Shown one piece after another: positions 6,219 through 7,816 of a stretch of DNA of 7,816 nt (positions within the stretch are counted from its first letter, which is position 1; every line of letters starts with the position of its first letter). The notes below the pieces were generated by a model. It did not search any database and had not been told where the DNA came from. It worked only from the letters and a program-made list of their open reading frames with translations. Location of the stretch: the NCBI GenBank assembly GCA_017619255.1, contig JAFZSS010000036.1, forward strand, positions 1 to 7,816, written 5' to 3'. Source of the stretch: Muribaculaceae bacterium (GTDB taxonomy: Bacteria > Bacteroidota > Bacteroidia > Bacteroidales > Muribaculaceae). The translations under genes and the position numbers were made by a program.

Positions 6219-6536
6219 ATGGCAAACAAACCTAATCAAGGCACCGGCACAGGTGCGGCGACCAAACAGAAAATACGCATCGAGGAGCCCCGGTTGTATA
6301 AGGTGATTTTCCACAATGATGACTTCACGACAATGGAATTTGTCACCGACATCTTGAGGACGGTTTTCAACAAGCCTACTGAGGAAGCTGTTGTGCTCAT
6401 GATGAAAGTGCATCGTGAGGGCAGTGCCGTGGTAGGAGTGTACAGCTATGATGTCGCGATGACAAAGGCATCGCTGGCAACATCTATGGCGCGCCAAGAA
6501 GGTTTTCCGCTCAATATTACTTGTGAGCCTGAATAA
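6219..6536 (+). CDS. clpS: ATP-dependent Clp protease adaptor ClpS
   Basis: A 105-residue cytoplasmic adaptor that binds the N-terminal domain of ClpA and delivers proteins bearing destabilising (N-degron) N-termini to ClpAP. After a flexible N-terminal tail (about 1-24) the ClpS core is clear: LYKVIFHNDDFTTMEFV (26-42) with N33, D34, D35 and M39, which line the N-degron pocket in the family, then MKVHREGSAVVGVY (62-75) with H65. Length and end (FPLNITCEPE) are typical. The start at 6219 was chosen because it gives the usual tail and lies 18 nt after a predicted transcription start; an in-frame TTG at 6192 overlaps the promoter. clpA follows after 57 bp with no clear terminator or promoter between, so the adaptor and its unfoldase are probably one operon. 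Confidence 0.96.
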   Translation: MANKPNQGTGTGAATKQKIRIEEPRLYKVIFHNDDFTTMEFVTDILRTVFNKPTEEAVVLMMKVHREGSAVVGVYSYDVAMTKASLATSMARQEGFPLNITCEPE

Positions 6537-6593
6537 AAGTTTTACCGTGTTTATACCTATTTCTGTCATTACCTCATTTATAAAGAATAAGAG

Positions 6594-7816
6594 ATGCCCG
6601 ACTATAAAATGGAAATAACTGAGAGCTTGGAAAAGGTGTTCACCAACGCTACCGTGTTGGCGAGCGTGAACAGGTCACGCATGGTCACTCCCGAGCATGT
6701 GCTGCTTGTTGCCTTGAGCGAGCAAGAGGTTGTCGCCGCCCTCAACCATGTCACCAGTGAAGACCTGATAAAGGAAGTGGTGCGGAAGTTGCGCCAGCGC
6801 ACCAACGAAATGGAGAAGGTGCCCGACGAGGAGGAGAATCCAACCATTGTGCTGTCGTATCAGTATCAGGTCATGATGAGGGAACTAGCACAACAGTGTG
6901 TCAGTGCCGCTGTTGATGTTGCCGATGTGCCCCATCTGATGCATGTCATGCAGGAGTTGGATGACTCCTATGCCGCCAATTGTCTTAACGCCCTTGTGCC
7001 CGATGAGGAAAAGGGTGAGTTCATCAATGCCTTAAATCAGGTTTATGATGACGCAAGACACGGTAACGGAAAGGCAGGTGATGAGGGACATGAACCTATA
7101 GACAGAGAAAACGAAGAATCGCCATCAGGATCCAGCGCACCACCGGCAGCTTGGCGCGATTATGTGCTGTGCATCAACGACCATTTGGCCGACCACAATC
7201 CGCTTATCGGCCGCGAAGCCGAATTGGACCGTACGATACAGGTGCTGTGCCGCAAGGACAAGAACAATCCGCTGCACATCGGTGAACCTGGTGTGGGTAA
7301 GACCTCTATCGTATATGGGCTGGCTCAGCGCATCGAGGATGGCAATGTGCCCGAGAGTTTGAGAGGCAGTCGCATCTTTCAGCTTGACCTAGGGGCGCTG
7401 ATTGCCGGCACTCAATATCGCGGAGACTTCGAGAAACGCCTTAAGACCGTAATGAAAGGTGTTGCGGCTGAGCCTGGGGCCATCTTGTACATTGATGAAA
7501 TCCACAATATTGTGGGTGCCGGACAGACCGGTGAGGGCTCCATGGACGCCAGTAACCTGCTGAAACCTTATCTCGAGGGCGGCAAGGTGCGTTTCATTGG
7601 GGCAACCACCTACGAGGAGTATAACCGCTATATCATGCGCAACAAGGGTCTGATGCGTCGCTTCCAGCAAGTCGCCATAGAGGAACCGAACATCGAAGAG
7701 ACGCTCAAGATTGTGCAGATGCTCAAGGATGGCTATGAAGCGTTTCATCAGGTGAAATATGACGATGATGCGTTAGAGTTTGCAGTGACGGGCAGTGCGC
7801 GCCACATTACCGACCG
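6594..7816 (+). CDS. clpA: ATP-dependent Clp protease ATP-binding subunit ClpA (N-terminal part)
   Basis: The first 407 codons of a ClpA AAA+ unfoldase, running off the right edge with no stop (E. coli ClpA has about 758 residues). ClpA unfolds substrates and threads them into ClpP; it is the docking partner of ClpS. The N-domain (about 1-150) contains a Clp_N repeat ([20 protein letters not shown], 16-35) and a second, weaker one, then a polar linker (about 152-187). The first AAA+ module follows: [15 protein letters not shown] (206-220), Walker [10 protein letters not shown] (230-238), pore-loop region [11 protein letters not shown] (272-282), Walker B ILYIDE (297-302), sensor-1 region GATTYEEY (336-343) and arginine finger RRF (355-357). 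After Walker A, SIVYGLA has Tyr where ClpA usually has Glu (IVEGLA), a non-catalytic position. Residues such as [12 protein letters not shown] and the KNNPL motif favour ClpA over ClpB or ClpC. The second AAA+ module and the ClpP-binding loop lie outside the window. Confidence 0.95.
   Translation, partial: MPDYKMEITESLEKVFTNATVLASVNRSRMVTPEHVLLVALSEQEVVAALNHVTSEDLIKEVVRKLRQRTNEMEKVPDEEENPTIVLSYQYQVMMRELAQQCVSAAVDVADVPHLMHVMQELDDSYAANCLNALVPDEEKGEFINALNQVYDDARHGNGKAGDEGHEPIDRENEESPSGSSAPPAAWRDYVLCINDHLADHNPLIGREAELDRTIQVLCRKDKNNPLHIGEPGVGKTSIVYGLAQRIEDGNVPESLRGSRIFQLDLGALIAGTQYRGDFEKRLKTVMKGVAAEPGAILYIDEIHNIVGAGQTGEGSMDASNLLKPYLEGGKVRFIGATTYEEYNRYIMRNKGLMRRFQQVAIEEPNIEETLKIVQMLKDGYEAFHQVKYDDDALEFAVTGSARHITD

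Noticed and set aside
6186..6569. A 127-codon - strand open frame opposite clpS
   Set aside because: It lies antisense to ClpS, whose conserved motifs, length and upstream promoter all support the + strand gene.

Overview
The window looks like chromosome from a member of the Bacteroidales (phylum Bacteroidota). The evidence is a set of promoter elements of the phylum-specific type (TTTG and TAnnTTTG boxes), genes without Shine-Dalgarno sequences, a one-protein hybrid two-component regulator ending in an AraC domain, and a 5S rRNA tail of Bacteroidales type. The family is not resolved; Muribaculaceae or Prevotellaceae-like is a guess.

Layout. Positions 1-94 hold the 3' end of a 5S rRNA gene and its rho-independent terminator, the end of an rRNA operon on the + strand. 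Exactly 160 bp further on, the same tail and terminator recur behind a badly decayed 5S copy (about 103-254). Next come a 9-bp CTAG tandem array (264-317) and a long hairpin (319-352), which fill the space between the rRNA operon and the convergent genes. On the - strand, read from right to left, lie a hybrid two-component regulator with a TPR sensor (3214-6033), an exported SGNH/GDSL hydrolase (2418-3107) and an exported M13 neprilysin-like metallopeptidase (375-2387). The hydrolase has its own predicted promoter; the peptidase starts 30 bp after it and is probably co-transcribed. Divergent from the regulator, on the + strand, are clpS (6219-6536) and the first 407 codons of clpA (6594 to the window end), the adaptor and unfoldase of the ClpAP protease.

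The most unusual item is the regulator. Its frame is open and its ATP-binding and DNA-binding domains look intact, yet the phospho-accepting histidine of the kinase is Asn, the phospho-accepting aspartate of the receiver is Asn, and an acidic-pocket aspartate is also Asn. It therefore looks like a phosphorelay-dead pseudo-hybrid regulator that may work by ATP- or ligand-driven conformational change. Its likely targets, by position only, are the hydrolase/peptidase pair and itself. The decayed 5S copy with a conserved terminator and the 9-bp CTAG array are the other features worth checking.
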